DNA of 64,000 bases from Methylacidimicrobium fagopyrum (lineage in GTDB: Bacteria > Verrucomicrobiota > Verrucomicrobiia > Limisphaerales > UBA11358), in the NCBI GenBank assembly GCA_026225255.1, contig JAMFSJ010000035.1, positions 52,944 to 116,943 on the forward strand. Direction: 5' to 3'. The translations under genes and the position numbers were made by a program. Under the pieces are notes generated by a model, which saw only the letters and a program-made list of their open reading frames with translations, searched no databases and was not told where the DNA came from. Below, piece after piece: positions 17,500 through 25,794 of this stretch (its first letter is position 1; each line of letters begins with the position of its first letter).

Positions 17500-17666
17500 G
17501 AACGGAATGATTTCGCTGTCCGTTTAGGGTTGGCATAGGGGTTTTGCTCGCGGTGCGGCTCGGACAGCGACCCCAAGTTGGTCGCACTGCCCTTCTGAGC
17601 GCCTTGGTGAAGGCGTATAAACCTTGTCACCGCAAAGGCCGGACGTAAGTCCGGCCTTTTGCTTTT
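17500..17666 (+). ncRNA. candidate structured non-coding RNA
   Basis: No supportable coding sequence on either strand. GCGGTG (17550-17555) can pair with CACCGC (17628-17633) to close a multibranch domain holding hairpins GCGACC/GGTCGC (17567-17572, 17580-17585) and CGCCTT/AAGGCG (17600-17605, 17610-17615). A strong terminator follows at once. An alternative 10-bp helix pairs 17513-17522 with 17561-17570 and excludes the first hairpin, so two folds compete. I do not recognise it as 6S, SRP, tmRNA or RNase P RNA. No plus-strand gene lies downstream, so a free RNA or a pgl 3' UTR is likelier than a riboswitch. Confidence 0.4.
17634..17666 (+). terminator. intrinsic terminator
   Basis: An 11-bp perfect stem (AAAGGCCGGAC at 17634-17644 with its complement at 17649-17659), GTAA loop, then TGCTTTTTT. 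The T-run lies only on the plus strand. It could end the pgl transcript or the RNA candidate. The rest of the gap to 17825 is word-like sequence (for example TCCGTGTCCCTCCGTG). Confidence 0.85.
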
Positions 17667-17825
17667 TTATAACGTGGAAAAAATTTAACCACGCATGGAC
17701 CCAGAAAAACCACGGCCGCCGGCAGAATAGTGCATGCTGAAATAACCGAGCCGCGGAGATCAAAACGTTTTAGCCTTCGGTCTTCTTCCTTTCGGATAAA
17801 TCCGTGTCCCTCCGTGATTGAAAAA

Positions 17826-19448
17826 TTATTTTCCGCGTGCGGCGGCTGTGTCGCGATATTTATAAAAGCTCGCGACGATGCTGAATAAAATGGCGACGAC
17901 AAACGTCAGCCCGGCGTAGATCAAAAAACGGTGCGCACTGACCGAATCACTTTCGCTGGCGTTCCCACTGGCGAATAATTTGGTGATGGTCGTGACCATC
18001 AAGTTGCCCATGGAAACGGTCAGCAGCCAAAAACTCATGATGGCGCTTTTCATTTCCGGCGCCGCTTCACGGAAGGCGAATTCCAATCCGGTGGTTGAAA
18101 TCAACACTTCCGCTGTGGTGAGAATCAGATAAGGAAGCACCTGCCATAGCACGCAAAGATGCGCGCCATCATCAATATGTTTTTGCAGGGCGGCCACCAC
18201 CAGATACGAGCTGGCGGCGATGAACATCCCGCACGACATACGTTTTAAGGGCGATGCAAAGCGTCCGATGCGTGGATAAACCAACAACGTCAGCAAGGGC
18301 ACCAGCGTCATGACAATAATGGGATTGGTGGATTGCATTTGTTCCGCGCCGATTTCAAAACTGCCAATGAATACCGACGTCATTTGCTTGCCTTGCAAAA
18401 CCCAGGTGGAATTGGTCTGGTCAAACAACGTCCAAAATACCGGCACGAAGGCGAAGATAAAAAGGATCGGGCTTAACGAGCGCGCCGCCACGATTTCGCG
18501 TTCATTATGATTTGTTGCCGCGCCCTGTAGAAATGTTTCCGGCAATTCCGTTTTCCGCGCCAAGCTTAAAATGATGACGAACACATACCACAGCCCCACG
18601 CAGCCCACCGCCGTCCAGCCGAGTTCTTTTTCGAACGATCCGTTCTGGCTGAAGAACAGCCAGATCATCAGCAGCATGGATAACACGGGAAGCCCGATGG
18701 TCGTCAGCAGATTTAACAGTGCGATCCACGGCACCGTTTTGCTGGCGCGCCACGCACTAAAAACCACGGTGAAAAAGCCGGCGTGACGCGTCTCGCGATT
18801 GGTCGGCTTGCGGACATAATATTTCGTGCCCGATAGAAAAATCAGCGTGGCCACAGCCATCAAAATTCCCGGCACACCGAACGCGATGCCGTAACCCCAT
18901 TTGTCCTTCAAAAAGGGAATCACCAGGAACGAAAAAAAGGAGCCGAAGTTGATCGACCAGTAAAACGCGCCATAAGCTTTTTGCAGCAGATGTGATTGCT
19001 CTGGCTTGAACTGGTCGCCCATGAACGCCGAGACGCACGGTTTGATGCCGCCAGCGCCAAAAGCGATCAAGCCCAAGCCCGCGCAAAGACAGGCGAATTT
19101 TGTGTGGGCATCCGCAATGAACCCGCTGCCGGCGAGCACAAAATTCCCGAGGCAATAAATCAGGGAAACCCACAAAATCGTATAATATCGCCCAATCAAT
19201 TTATCCGACAACCACGCGCCGAAGAGGGGCATGAAGTAATTTCCAAACTTAAAAAAGTGGATGATGCTGGTGGCACGATCCGACGATTCAGCCAGTCCGT
19301 GCGCCGCGACCGAATCGGTGATGTAACCGGCAAGAATGCCGACGATGCCGTAGTAGCCAAAGCGTTCGCACGCTTCGTTGCCGATGATGTATTTGATCTG
19401 GCGCGGCCAACGGTTGTTATTAGCGACGGATTGTGACTCGGTATTCAT
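17826..19448 (-). CDS. POT family proton-dependent oligopeptide transporter
   Basis: Major-facilitator peptide:H+ symporter of 540 residues with about 12-14 membrane segments. The N-terminal ExxER motif is present (EACERFGYYGIVGIL), as are the PTR2 signature FGAGGIKPCVSAFMGDQF near residue 130 and the proton-coupling region YGAFYWSINFGSFFS. The long central linker between the two six-helix bundles and the C-terminal LTTAEVLISTTGLEFAFREA also fit. Likely substrates are di- and tripeptides. It is transcribed away from the M3 peptidase promoter region but in the same direction, with a palindrome in the 197-base gap. Confidence 0.9.
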   Translation of the reverse strand: MNTESQSVANNNRWPRQIKYIIGNEACERFGYYGIVGILAGYITDSVAAHGLAESSDRATSIIHFFKFGNYFMPLFGAWLSDKLIGRYYTILWVSLIYCLGNFVLAGSGFIADAHTKFACLCAGLGLIAFGAGGIKPCVSAFMGDQFKPEQSHLLQKAYGAFYWSINFGSFFSFLVIPFLKDKWGYGIAFGVPGILMAVATLIFLSGTKYYVRKPTNRETRHAGFFTVVFSAWRASKTVPWIALLNLLTTIGLPVLSMLLMIWLFFSQNGSFEKELGWTAVGCVGLWYVFVIILSLARKTELPETFLQGAATNHNEREIVAARSLSPILFIFAFVPVFWTLFDQTNSTWVLQGKQMTSVFIGSFEIGAEQMQSTNPIIVMTLVPLLTLLVYPRIGRFASPLKRMSCGMFIAASSYLVVAALQKHIDDGAHLCVLWQVLPYLILTTAEVLISTTGLEFAFREAAPEMKSAIMSFWLLTVSMGNLMVTTITKLFASGNASESDSVSAHRFLIYAGLTFVVAILFSIVASFYKYRDTAAARGK

Positions 19449-19555
19449 TGAATATAAATTGCGCTCCTAAAATTATTGCCGCGAAAGAGTGTCGGAAAAA
19501 TTTGGCGGATGCGAGTGCTGATTTTATGGGGATGGATCGCCGCCGCTCACCCTGC

Positions 19556-19576
19556 CCCGCTCCCATCGGGAGCGGG
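19556..19576. repeat. short palindromic repeat
   Basis: CCCGCTCCC-ATC-GGGAGCGGG is a perfect 9-bp stem with a 3-base loop, located between the M3 peptidase stop and the POT gene start. No T-run follows, so it is not an obvious terminator; it resembles a short intergenic palindrome. Confidence 0.65.
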
Positions 19577-19645
19577 CTGGAATCAGCGGAAACCTCCCGT
19601 TCAGTTCCGACGCCGTGGCCATATTAACTTCGCCGTCCGTCCGGT

Positions 19646-21787
19646 TCATTCTTTCTCCACACCGATTTTTTTCAGAAACGGTTGGATCGAGCGCGGGCGC
19701 CCGAGGAATTTTTCAATTGAGACGTTGATGTCGCGCGAGTCGCCGACGGAATAAATCTCGTTCCGCATCCGCAGGCCGGCGGTTTGATCGAAAAATCCGT
19801 CCGGCGAATTTTCGAAAACTGTCGCCATATCCGCGGCGATCGCATCGGCCCACGCGTAGCCGTAGTAGCCGGCGCCGTATTCGGTGATGTGGCCGAAATA
19901 CGCGACGAACGCCGTGTCCGACGGCACGGGAAACGAGACCTCGCTCAAAACTTTATTCGAGAGCGGCACGATCTCATCCGCATTCGTCGCGTGAATTTGC
20001 GTGTGCAACGCCAAGTCCATCAGCGCGAACGACAGTTGACGGCGATAATAAGTCGCTTCCGTCGCGAGCCGCGCCGCTTTGAGCTGACTCAAAATGGCTG
20101 GGGGAATTTTTTTGCTCGGATCGCGATAATCGGCGGCGAAACTATCCAATACATTTTTATCCCAAGGCCAGTTTTCCAACATCTGCGACGGGGCTTCGAC
20201 AAAATCCTGCGGCACGCTCGTGCCGGAGAAACGCGAGTATTTCGCGCGCGTCAAAATCGTGTGCATCGCGTGGCCGAATTCGTGGAAAATTGTTTCCACT
20301 TCGTCGTGCGACATGAGCGACGGTTTGTCGGGCTGCGGCGGTGGAAAATTACAGACGAGCGCGCACACGGGACGTTGATATTTTCCATCGGCGAGGAGTT
20401 TGCCTTCGATGATGCCGAACTGCGCAAAGTGATTATATTTTCCTTCGCGCGGGAACATATCGAGATAGAACAAGCCCATTGGCTCGCCGGTTTTCGCATC
20501 GGCCACGGAGTAGAGTTGCAGGTCGCCGATCCATTTGTAAGGGGCTTCTACGCGCTCAAATTTCAGGCCGAAATCGTGCTGATAAATCGCGAACAAACCT
20601 TCCACCACGCGTTGATACGGGAAATAAACGCGCAACTGTTCCGCGTCCACATTATATTTCGTCTTCTTCAATTCGTTCGCGAAATAGCGCCAGTCCCACG
20701 AGTTGACGGTGGCATTCGGGTCGCCGGTTTCTTTGATTTTCAACTGCCGAAATTCTTCCAATTCCGCGGCGTATTTCGGCTGCAAACCGGTTTCCAATTT
20801 GTTCAAAAAATCAATCGCCGTCGCCGCGTTTTTCACCATGCGCGTTTCCGTGGCGTAATCCGCAAAGCTCGCGTAGCTGAGGCGATGCGCGATGTCGTCG
20901 CGCAGGACGAGAATTTTTTTCAGCAACGGAATATTATCTTCCCGCGCGAGATTACATTGCGCGACCATCATGCGTTTGCGCGTGGCTTCGAGGGATGCAT
21001 TGTCCTCGATCATCAAATAGTGAAACGTTATGTTCGCCATCAACGTGTATTCGTCAGCGCCGGTTTTGATGCCCTGTTGCGCGAGAAAATCTTCCGGCAC
21101 GCCGGCGAGTTCCGCCTTTGTGAACTTCAACGGCTGCGTAGCTTTGGTGACGTTGTTTCCGAAATCCGTTTCGAACGAAGATAATTGTTTCCGCAATTTT
21201 TCAACTTCATCGCGCTGATCTTTCGGCAGATCCAAACCGGCACGGCGATAATCGCGCAAGGTTTCTTCAAATAATTTTTTATCTTCGCCGGTCAATTGCG
21301 GCTGAGTCGCGGCAAACGCTTTCACCGCCGCATAAACATCTTCGCGATAATCCAGGCCGACGGACCATTCATCCAACTTTTTAATGGCGTCACTCGCGGC
21401 ATCACGCACGTCGCTGTTCGTGCTGGTTTGATCAATCAGGCTGAGGCGATTCTCCGCCGATTGCAAAATGTAGCCGATGTCGTCGAGCGCGATGATCGTG
21501 TTGGTAAAATTCACTTCGTCCGCCTTGAGCTGGCCGATGCGATCAAGTCCGGCGTAGCCCTTGGCGATGACGTCGGCAACCGTGGCCACGACTTCGCCGG
21601 GCGTGATTTCAAACGTCGGCAACGTGACGACTTCATTGAAGTGCGCGGCGCGTTGCTGAAATTGCTCCAGCGAACCGGTCGGGATCGGTTGGGGAACAAT
21701 CGTGACTGAATTGCCCGGTTTAAGGTCGGTGGAACAAGCGGTAAAAATCGCAGCCATGAGAAAAATCGGGATTGTTTGCCAACGCAT
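19646..21787 (-). CDS. M3 family zinc oligopeptidase, lipoprotein
   Basis: Thimet/Dcp-type peptidase that cleaves short peptides. The zinc motif HEFGH lies in VETIFHEFGHAMHTILTRAKYS, with the third ligand Glu in DFVEAPSQMLENW. Length is 713 residues from ATG 21787, where MRWQTIPIFLMAAIFTACST is a lipoprotein signal peptide with Cys in a lipobox. Upstream in-frame codons to 21925 lack family sequence. Most M3 enzymes are cytosolic; a lipid-anchored form would act in the periplasm on imported peptides. The POT and OPT transporters and the following OppD-like ATPase fit peptide scavenging. Confidence 0.9.
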   Translation of the reverse strand: MRWQTIPIFLMAAIFTACSTDLKPGNSVTIVPQPIPTGSLEQFQQRAAHFNEVVTLPTFEITPGEVVATVADVIAKGYAGLDRIGQLKADEVNFTNTIIALDDIGYILQSAENRLSLIDQTSTNSDVRDAASDAIKKLDEWSVGLDYREDVYAAVKAFAATQPQLTGEDKKLFEETLRDYRRAGLDLPKDQRDEVEKLRKQLSSFETDFGNNVTKATQPLKFTKAELAGVPEDFLAQQGIKTGADEYTLMANITFHYLMIEDNASLEATRKRMMVAQCNLAREDNIPLLKKILVLRDDIAHRLSYASFADYATETRMVKNAATAIDFLNKLETGLQPKYAAELEEFRQLKIKETGDPNATVNSWDWRYFANELKKTKYNVDAEQLRVYFPYQRVVEGLFAIYQHDFGLKFERVEAPYKWIGDLQLYSVADAKTGEPMGLFYLDMFPREGKYNHFAQFGIIEGKLLADGKYQRPVCALVCNFPPPQPDKPSLMSHDEVETIFHEFGHAMHTILTRAKYSRFSGTSVPQDFVEAPSQMLENWPWDKNVLDSFAADYRDPSKKIPPAILSQLKAARLATEATYYRRQLSFALMDLALHTQIHATNADEIVPLSNKVLSEVSFPVPSDTAFVAYFGHITEYGAGYYGYAWADAIAADMATVFENSPDGFFDQTAGLRMRNEIYSVGDSRDINVSIEKFLGRPRSIQPFLKKIGVEKE

Positions 21788-22003
21788 ATTCCGCGAATCT
21801 ACCGGCAAGGACGCGACTTTCAAGCGGATTGTGCATGTCTGAATCGCAGACGACACTGATAATTGCAAAAGGGGCAGCCAGGATGAAGGGAGAATGATGA
21901 AGGATGAAGCGGCGGAACCGTTCACACTTTAAAGTTTCAGCTTTCAGATTCCTGCCTTTTCTTTTAATTCGCCAAGCGCAAAACAAAATTGAACACTCAC
22001 ATT

Positions 22004-22966
22004 ATGGAGTTGCTTGAAATCAAAAATCTCGCGATGGACTTCGGCCAGGGCGCGGACGCCGCGCGGGCCGTGGACGGTATCTCGCTCACCATTCGTGCGG
22101 GCGAAACCGTGTGTCTCGTCGGCGAAAGCGGTTGCGGCAAAAGTGTGACGGCCTTGTCCATCGCGCGGCTCGTGCCCGTGCCGCCGGCAAATTACGTGGG
22201 CGGAGAAATTTTATTGAACGGTCGTGACACGTTGAAAATGTCGGCGCGCGAGTTGCAGCAAATTCGCGGCGGCGTGGTCAGTTATGTTTTCCAAGATCCG
22301 GGCGCATCGTTGAATCCGGTTTTTCGCATCGGCAATCAGATCAAGGAATCGCTCAAATTGCATCGCCCGGAAAAAGCGACGAACGAAGAAGTGATTCGTT
22401 TACTGAAACTCGTCGGCATTCCGGCGCCGGAATCGCGTATCCGCAATTATCCGTTTGAGATGTCCGGCGGCATGCAACAGCGCGTGATGATCGCGATGGC
22501 GCTGGCGAGCGAACCGAAATTGCTCGTGGCCGACGAACCGACCACCGCGCTGGACGTGACGATCCAGGCGCAAATTCTCGATTTGCTGCGCGACCTTAAA
22601 CAGCGGCTGGGCATGGCGATTTTGCTGATCACGCATAATCTCGGCATCGTCGGCGACATCGCCGATCGCGTGGCGGTCATGTATGGCGGACAGATTGTCG
22701 AGCTCGCGCCCGCGCGGGAATTGCTGCGTCGCCCGCTGCATCCTTACACGAAGGCGTTGATGAATTCCGTGCCCAAATTGCGCGGCGACGCCGCCCGGCT
22801 ATCGGCGATCCCCGGTAACGTCCCACGCATCGGCAATTTCCCGCCCGGCTGTCGCTTCGCTCCGCGCTGCTCGGTCGCCCAGCCCGAATGCTCAGCGAAA
22901 TTGCCGGAGTTGGTGGAAGTGGAAGCGGGGCGTTTTGTCAGGTGTCCGTTTTGGAAAGGTGATTAG
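22004..22966 (+). CDS. oligopeptide/dipeptide ABC transporter ATP-binding protein (OppD/DppD type)
   Basis: ATPase of 320 residues. Walker A is GESGCGKS near residue 40, the signature is MSGGMQQR, Walker B with its following loop is [12 protein letters not shown], and the switch His is in LLITHN. The C-terminal oligopeptide-transporter extension has clustered cysteines ([17 protein letters not shown] and a later Cys). ATG 22004 is preferred over TTG 21989. No permease, substrate-binding protein or OppF partner is in the window, so this is an orphan ATPase here; partners may be encoded elsewhere. Confidence 0.88.
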   Translation: MELLEIKNLAMDFGQGADAARAVDGISLTIRAGETVCLVGESGCGKSVTALSIARLVPVPPANYVGGEILLNGRDTLKMSARELQQIRGGVVSYVFQDPGASLNPVFRIGNQIKESLKLHRPEKATNEEVIRLLKLVGIPAPESRIRNYPFEMSGGMQQRVMIAMALASEPKLLVADEPTTALDVTIQAQILDLLRDLKQRLGMAILLITHNLGIVGDIADRVAVMYGGQIVELAPARELLRRPLHPYTKALMNSVPKLRGDAARLSAIPGNVPRIGNFPPGCRFAPRCSVAQPECSAKLPELVEVEAGRFVRCPFWKGD

Positions 22967-22975
22967 ATCATTCAA

Positions 22976-23105
22976 CCCCAAGACGCGAAGGCCGGCAGGC
23001 GCAAAGTTGGAAAAACTCGTTTCACCTTTATTTCTCACCGGATTATCAATTCATAACTTGACGTTCATTGTCATAGCGTTTTAACTGTGCACGTTAGGCA
23101 CATTC
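22976..23105 (+). promoter_or_regulatory. mreB upstream region with a possible sigma70 promoter
   Basis: A word-like run (CCAAGACGCGAAGGCCGGCAGG) starts the gap. TTGACG at 23058-23063 is followed 17 bases later by TTAACT at 23081-23086, a fair -35 and a weak -10, about 20 bases before the mreB ATG. Only the -35 is convincing. Confidence 0.3.
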
Positions 23106-24134
23106 ATGCTAGAGCAATTCAAAAGCCTGTTTTCCAACGATATTGGAATAGATTTGGGCACCGCAAATTCCCTCGTCTATGTGCGGGATCGTGGAATCGT
23201 CCTGCGCGAACCTTCGGTGGTAGCTATCCAAGCCGGCACTACTCACGTATTGGCGGTCGGTAACGAAGCAAAACGAATGCTGGGCCGCACGCCCGGCAAC
23301 ATCGTGGCCATCCGCCCGATGAAAGACGGCGTGATCGCCGACTTCGAAATTACCGAGGCGATGCTTCGCCACTTCATCCAAAAGGTTCACCATCGTAAAT
23401 TAATTGCGCCACGGGTTGTGGTCGCGGTGCCTTCGGGCATCACTGAAGTTGAAAAACGGGCGGTCAAAGATTCTGCTACCCACGCGGGCGCGCGTGAGGT
23501 GTATTTGATCGAACAACCGATGGCTTCGGCCATTGGTGTCGGTTTACCGGTGCATGAACCGGCGGGTAATATGATCGTGGACATCGGCGGTGGGACTTGC
23601 GAGATCGCAATTATTTCCCTTGCCGGTATCGTCTTCAGCCGCAGCCTGAGGGTGGGCGGAGACGAATTGGATACCACGATTGTGGCCCACATGAAGCGTG
23701 CGTATAACATGATGATAGGTGAACGCACCGCTGAAGAAATCAAGATTCGCATCGGCTCCGCTTTTCCGCTGGAACAAGAATTAACGATGGATGTCAAAGG
23801 CCGTGATTTGAGCACGGGTTTGCCCAAAACGTTGACTATCCGTTCCGAAGAAATCCGTGAAGCCTTGCAGGAACCGCTTTCGAGTATTCTCGAATCCATC
23901 CGCATCACCCTGGAACGTTGCCCACCTGAACTCGCCTCCGATCTCGTTGATCGTGGGCTCGTGATGGCCGGTGGCGGCTCATTGATCCGCGGTATTGACC
24001 GGCTGGTTGCCGGAGAAACCGGTCTGCCCGTGCATCTCGCTGACGACCCGATGAGCGCCGTCGCCGAAGGCACTGGCCGCGTATTGCAGGAAATCGAATT
24101 CCTCAAACGCGTCGCGACTAACGCCAAATATTGA
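23106..24134 (+). CDS. mreB: rod shape-determining protein MreB
   Basis: Bacterial actin homologue that guides lateral wall synthesis. The 342 residues show the actin-fold nucleotide motifs: phosphate-1 GIDLGTANSLVY near residue 15, connect-1 region, phosphate-2 IVDIGGGTCEIAIISL near 160, and the adenosine motif VMAGGGSLIRGIDRLV near 285. An N-terminal amphipathic MLEQFKSLF can bind the membrane. It heads a six-gene same-strand cluster, mreB-mreC-mreD-mrdA-rodA-rng, a standard elongasome arrangement. ATG 23106 is the clear start. Confidence 0.97.
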   Translation: MLEQFKSLFSNDIGIDLGTANSLVYVRDRGIVLREPSVVAIQAGTTHVLAVGNEAKRMLGRTPGNIVAIRPMKDGVIADFEITEAMLRHFIQKVHHRKLIAPRVVVAVPSGITEVEKRAVKDSATHAGAREVYLIEQPMASAIGVGLPVHEPAGNMIVDIGGGTCEIAIISLAGIVFSRSLRVGGDELDTTIVAHMKRAYNMMIGERTAEEIKIRIGSAFPLEQELTMDVKGRDLSTGLPKTLTIRSEEIREALQEPLSSILESIRITLERCPPELASDLVDRGLVMAGGGSLIRGIDRLVAGETGLPVHLADDPMSAVAEGTGRVLQEIEFLKRVATNAKY

Positions 24135-24183
24135 TTCTTCGTCCCGTTCACCTGCACGCGGCTGAAAATGCCGCAGCGGCAGG

Positions 24184-25002
24184 ATGTTCAAACAAAAAAA
24201 TTATCTCGCGCTCGGCGCCGTGTTCGTGGTGGCAGTGCTAATTCTCAGCCTGCCCACCAGCGCAACTTCCCGCCTGAAACTCGTCGTCAGCAGTTGGTTT
24301 TTACCGCTGTTTGGCCTCGCGGATGCCGCCCAACAACTTCCCGCCGACCTCGCCAACACCACTTTACCACGCAGTGAACTGTTGCAACAGATCACTTCGC
24401 TACGGCGCGAAAACCAACAGTTGCAGGCCGCGCAATTGCAAACCGCCGCCCTCACGCGCGAGAACGATCAACTACGCACCCTCTTCGGCTGGCAAAAACA
24501 AGCGCCGTGGAAGCTGACGCTCGCCCGCGTCGTCACGCGCGATCCGGCCAACTGGTGGCGCACGGTGCAAATTGATCGCGGCACGCGCGACGGCATCGCG
24601 GTCAACATGCCCGTGCTGACCGCCGATGGATTGGTTGGACGCATTTCGTCCGTCAATTTTACGCGGGCGCAAGTCGTTTTGATCGGCGATCCCAACTGCC
24701 GCGTTTCCGCGCGCGTGGATAGCAGCACGCATGATATCGGCATTTTGACCGCGTCCGGTCCGCTGGATCCGTCGCTCGTGGATTTAAGCTATCTCACCGG
24801 CGGCGCGAATTTGAAATCCGGCCAGATCGTCACCACCAGCGGCCTGGGCGGCGTTTTTCCGCCGGGCATTCCGATTGGTAAAATCGTGGATTCGCAGATC
24901 GTCGAATACGGCCTCGCCACCGAAGCGCGCGTAAAACTCAACGCCAACCCCGGCGCCTTGGAGCAAGTCTGGGTGCTGACCAACCCGCAATTACCGCTGT
25001 GA
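24184..25002 (+). CDS. mreC: rod shape-determining protein MreC
   Basis: Elongasome scaffold of 272 residues. One membrane segment near residues 8-28 (LALGAVFVVAVLILSL) is followed by a coiled coil (about 70-105, LQQITSLRRENQQLQAAQLQTAAL) and the two beta-barrel domains typical of MreC (VVTRDPANWWRTVQIDRG and VTTSGLGGVFPPGIPIGKIV). It binds MreB, MreD and PBP2. Starts 49 bases after mreB. The 106-base gap to mreD is a word-like spacer. Confidence 0.93.
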   Translation: MFKQKNYLALGAVFVVAVLILSLPTSATSRLKLVVSSWFLPLFGLADAAQQLPADLANTTLPRSELLQQITSLRRENQQLQAAQLQTAALTRENDQLRTLFGWQKQAPWKLTLARVVTRDPANWWRTVQIDRGTRDGIAVNMPVLTADGLVGRISSVNFTRAQVVLIGDPNCRVSARVDSSTHDIGILTASGPLDPSLVDLSYLTGGANLKSGQIVTTSGLGGVFPPGIPIGKIVDSQIVEYGLATEARVKLNANPGALEQVWVLTNPQLPL

Positions 25003-25011
25003 AGACAAAGA

Positions 25012-25095
25012 ATTCAACGCCAAGACGCAGAGACATAAAGACGCCAAGAAAATTCTTTGCTTTCCCGACGCCTCTGCGCCAATGCGTTAAATTTC
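25012..25095. repeat. word-like spacer repeat between mreC and mreD
   Basis: A run of related short words (GCCAAGACGCAGAGAC, AAGACGCCAAG, then CGCCTCTGCGCCAATGCG on the other strand) forms a loose inverted structure. Similar words occur at 22976-23010 and 51163-51190. It separates two genes that are normally adjacent or overlapping. Confidence 0.55.
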
Positions 25096-25108
25096 CCGTT
25101 AAAATCAC

Positions 25109-25672
25109 GTGAACGTCTTTCAAACCATTTTAATTTTGGTTTTCGCGTTTCTCGCGGTGTTCGCGGAGACGGCTTTTCCGGCGCCGCGACTTTGGCTCGG
25201 CGCGCAGATTGATCTACTGCCGGCGTTGATGATTTTTGCCGCGTTAAACAGCAATATCACCACCGTCGGCCTGCTCGCAGTTTTTGGCGGGCTGTGGTTT
25301 GACTCGCAATCGGCGAATCCGCTGGGCATCACCATTTTGCCGTTGATGGCCGTGGGTTTTCCAATTTTTTTGCAACGCGATTTAATTTTGCGCGGATTGC
25401 CCTTCGCCCAATTCGTCCTCGGCGCGGTGGCCAGCGTATTAGTGCCGACATTGACCATTTTGCTGTTGCTGAACGGCGGCACGCAACCGCTCGTCGGCTG
25501 GGGTTCGCTCTGGCAATGGATTGTGATGACCGTCGGCGGGGCGGTGGCGACGCCGGTTATTTTTGAAGTATTCGGCTGGTGCGACCGCGCGCTGGGCTAT
25601 CAACCGCGCAGCGAAACCAGTTTCCGCGCTGACCGCGAAATCCGGCGCGGCAGTAATAAATTGGAAAAATGA
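25109..25672 (+). CDS. mreD: rod shape-determining protein MreD
   Basis: Membrane protein of 187 residues with five to six hydrophobic segments, in the usual position after mreC. The N-terminus VFQTILILVFAFLAVFAETAF and the ARLWLGAQIDLLPALMIF-like segment agree with MreD, a fast-evolving family recognised mainly by context and topology. Start GTG 25109. Confidence 0.8.
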   Translation: MNVFQTILILVFAFLAVFAETAFPAPRLWLGAQIDLLPALMIFAALNSNITTVGLLAVFGGLWFDSQSANPLGITILPLMAVGFPIFLQRDLILRGLPFAQFVLGAVASVLVPTLTILLLLNGGTQPLVGWGSLWQWIVMTVGGAVATPVIFEVFGWCDRALGYQPRSETSFRADREIRRGSNKLEK

Positions 25673-25682
25673 TGAACGCAAG

Positions 25683-25790
25683 TATCACACAGAGAGCACA
25701 GAGGACACAGAGTAAGAATTTTTTAAAACTCTGTGGCCTCCGTGTCTTCTATTTGAGAAACCAAAATGTGGCCTCGGTGTGACAAAAAAT
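25683..25790. repeat. word-like spacer repeat between mreD and mrdA
   Basis: Direct words ACACAGAG and GAGCACAGAGGACACAGAG face inverted counterparts (CTCTGTGGCCTCCGTGTC, GTGGCCTCGGTGTG), so the spacer can form a long imperfect hairpin. It is unlike the surrounding coding sequence. Confidence 0.6.
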
Positions 25791-25794
25791 TAAA

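Noticed and set aside
19784..21184. 466-residue open frame antisense to the M3 peptidase
   Set aside because: The peptidase strand has the zinc motif and lipobox; the antisense frame has no recognisable family sequence.
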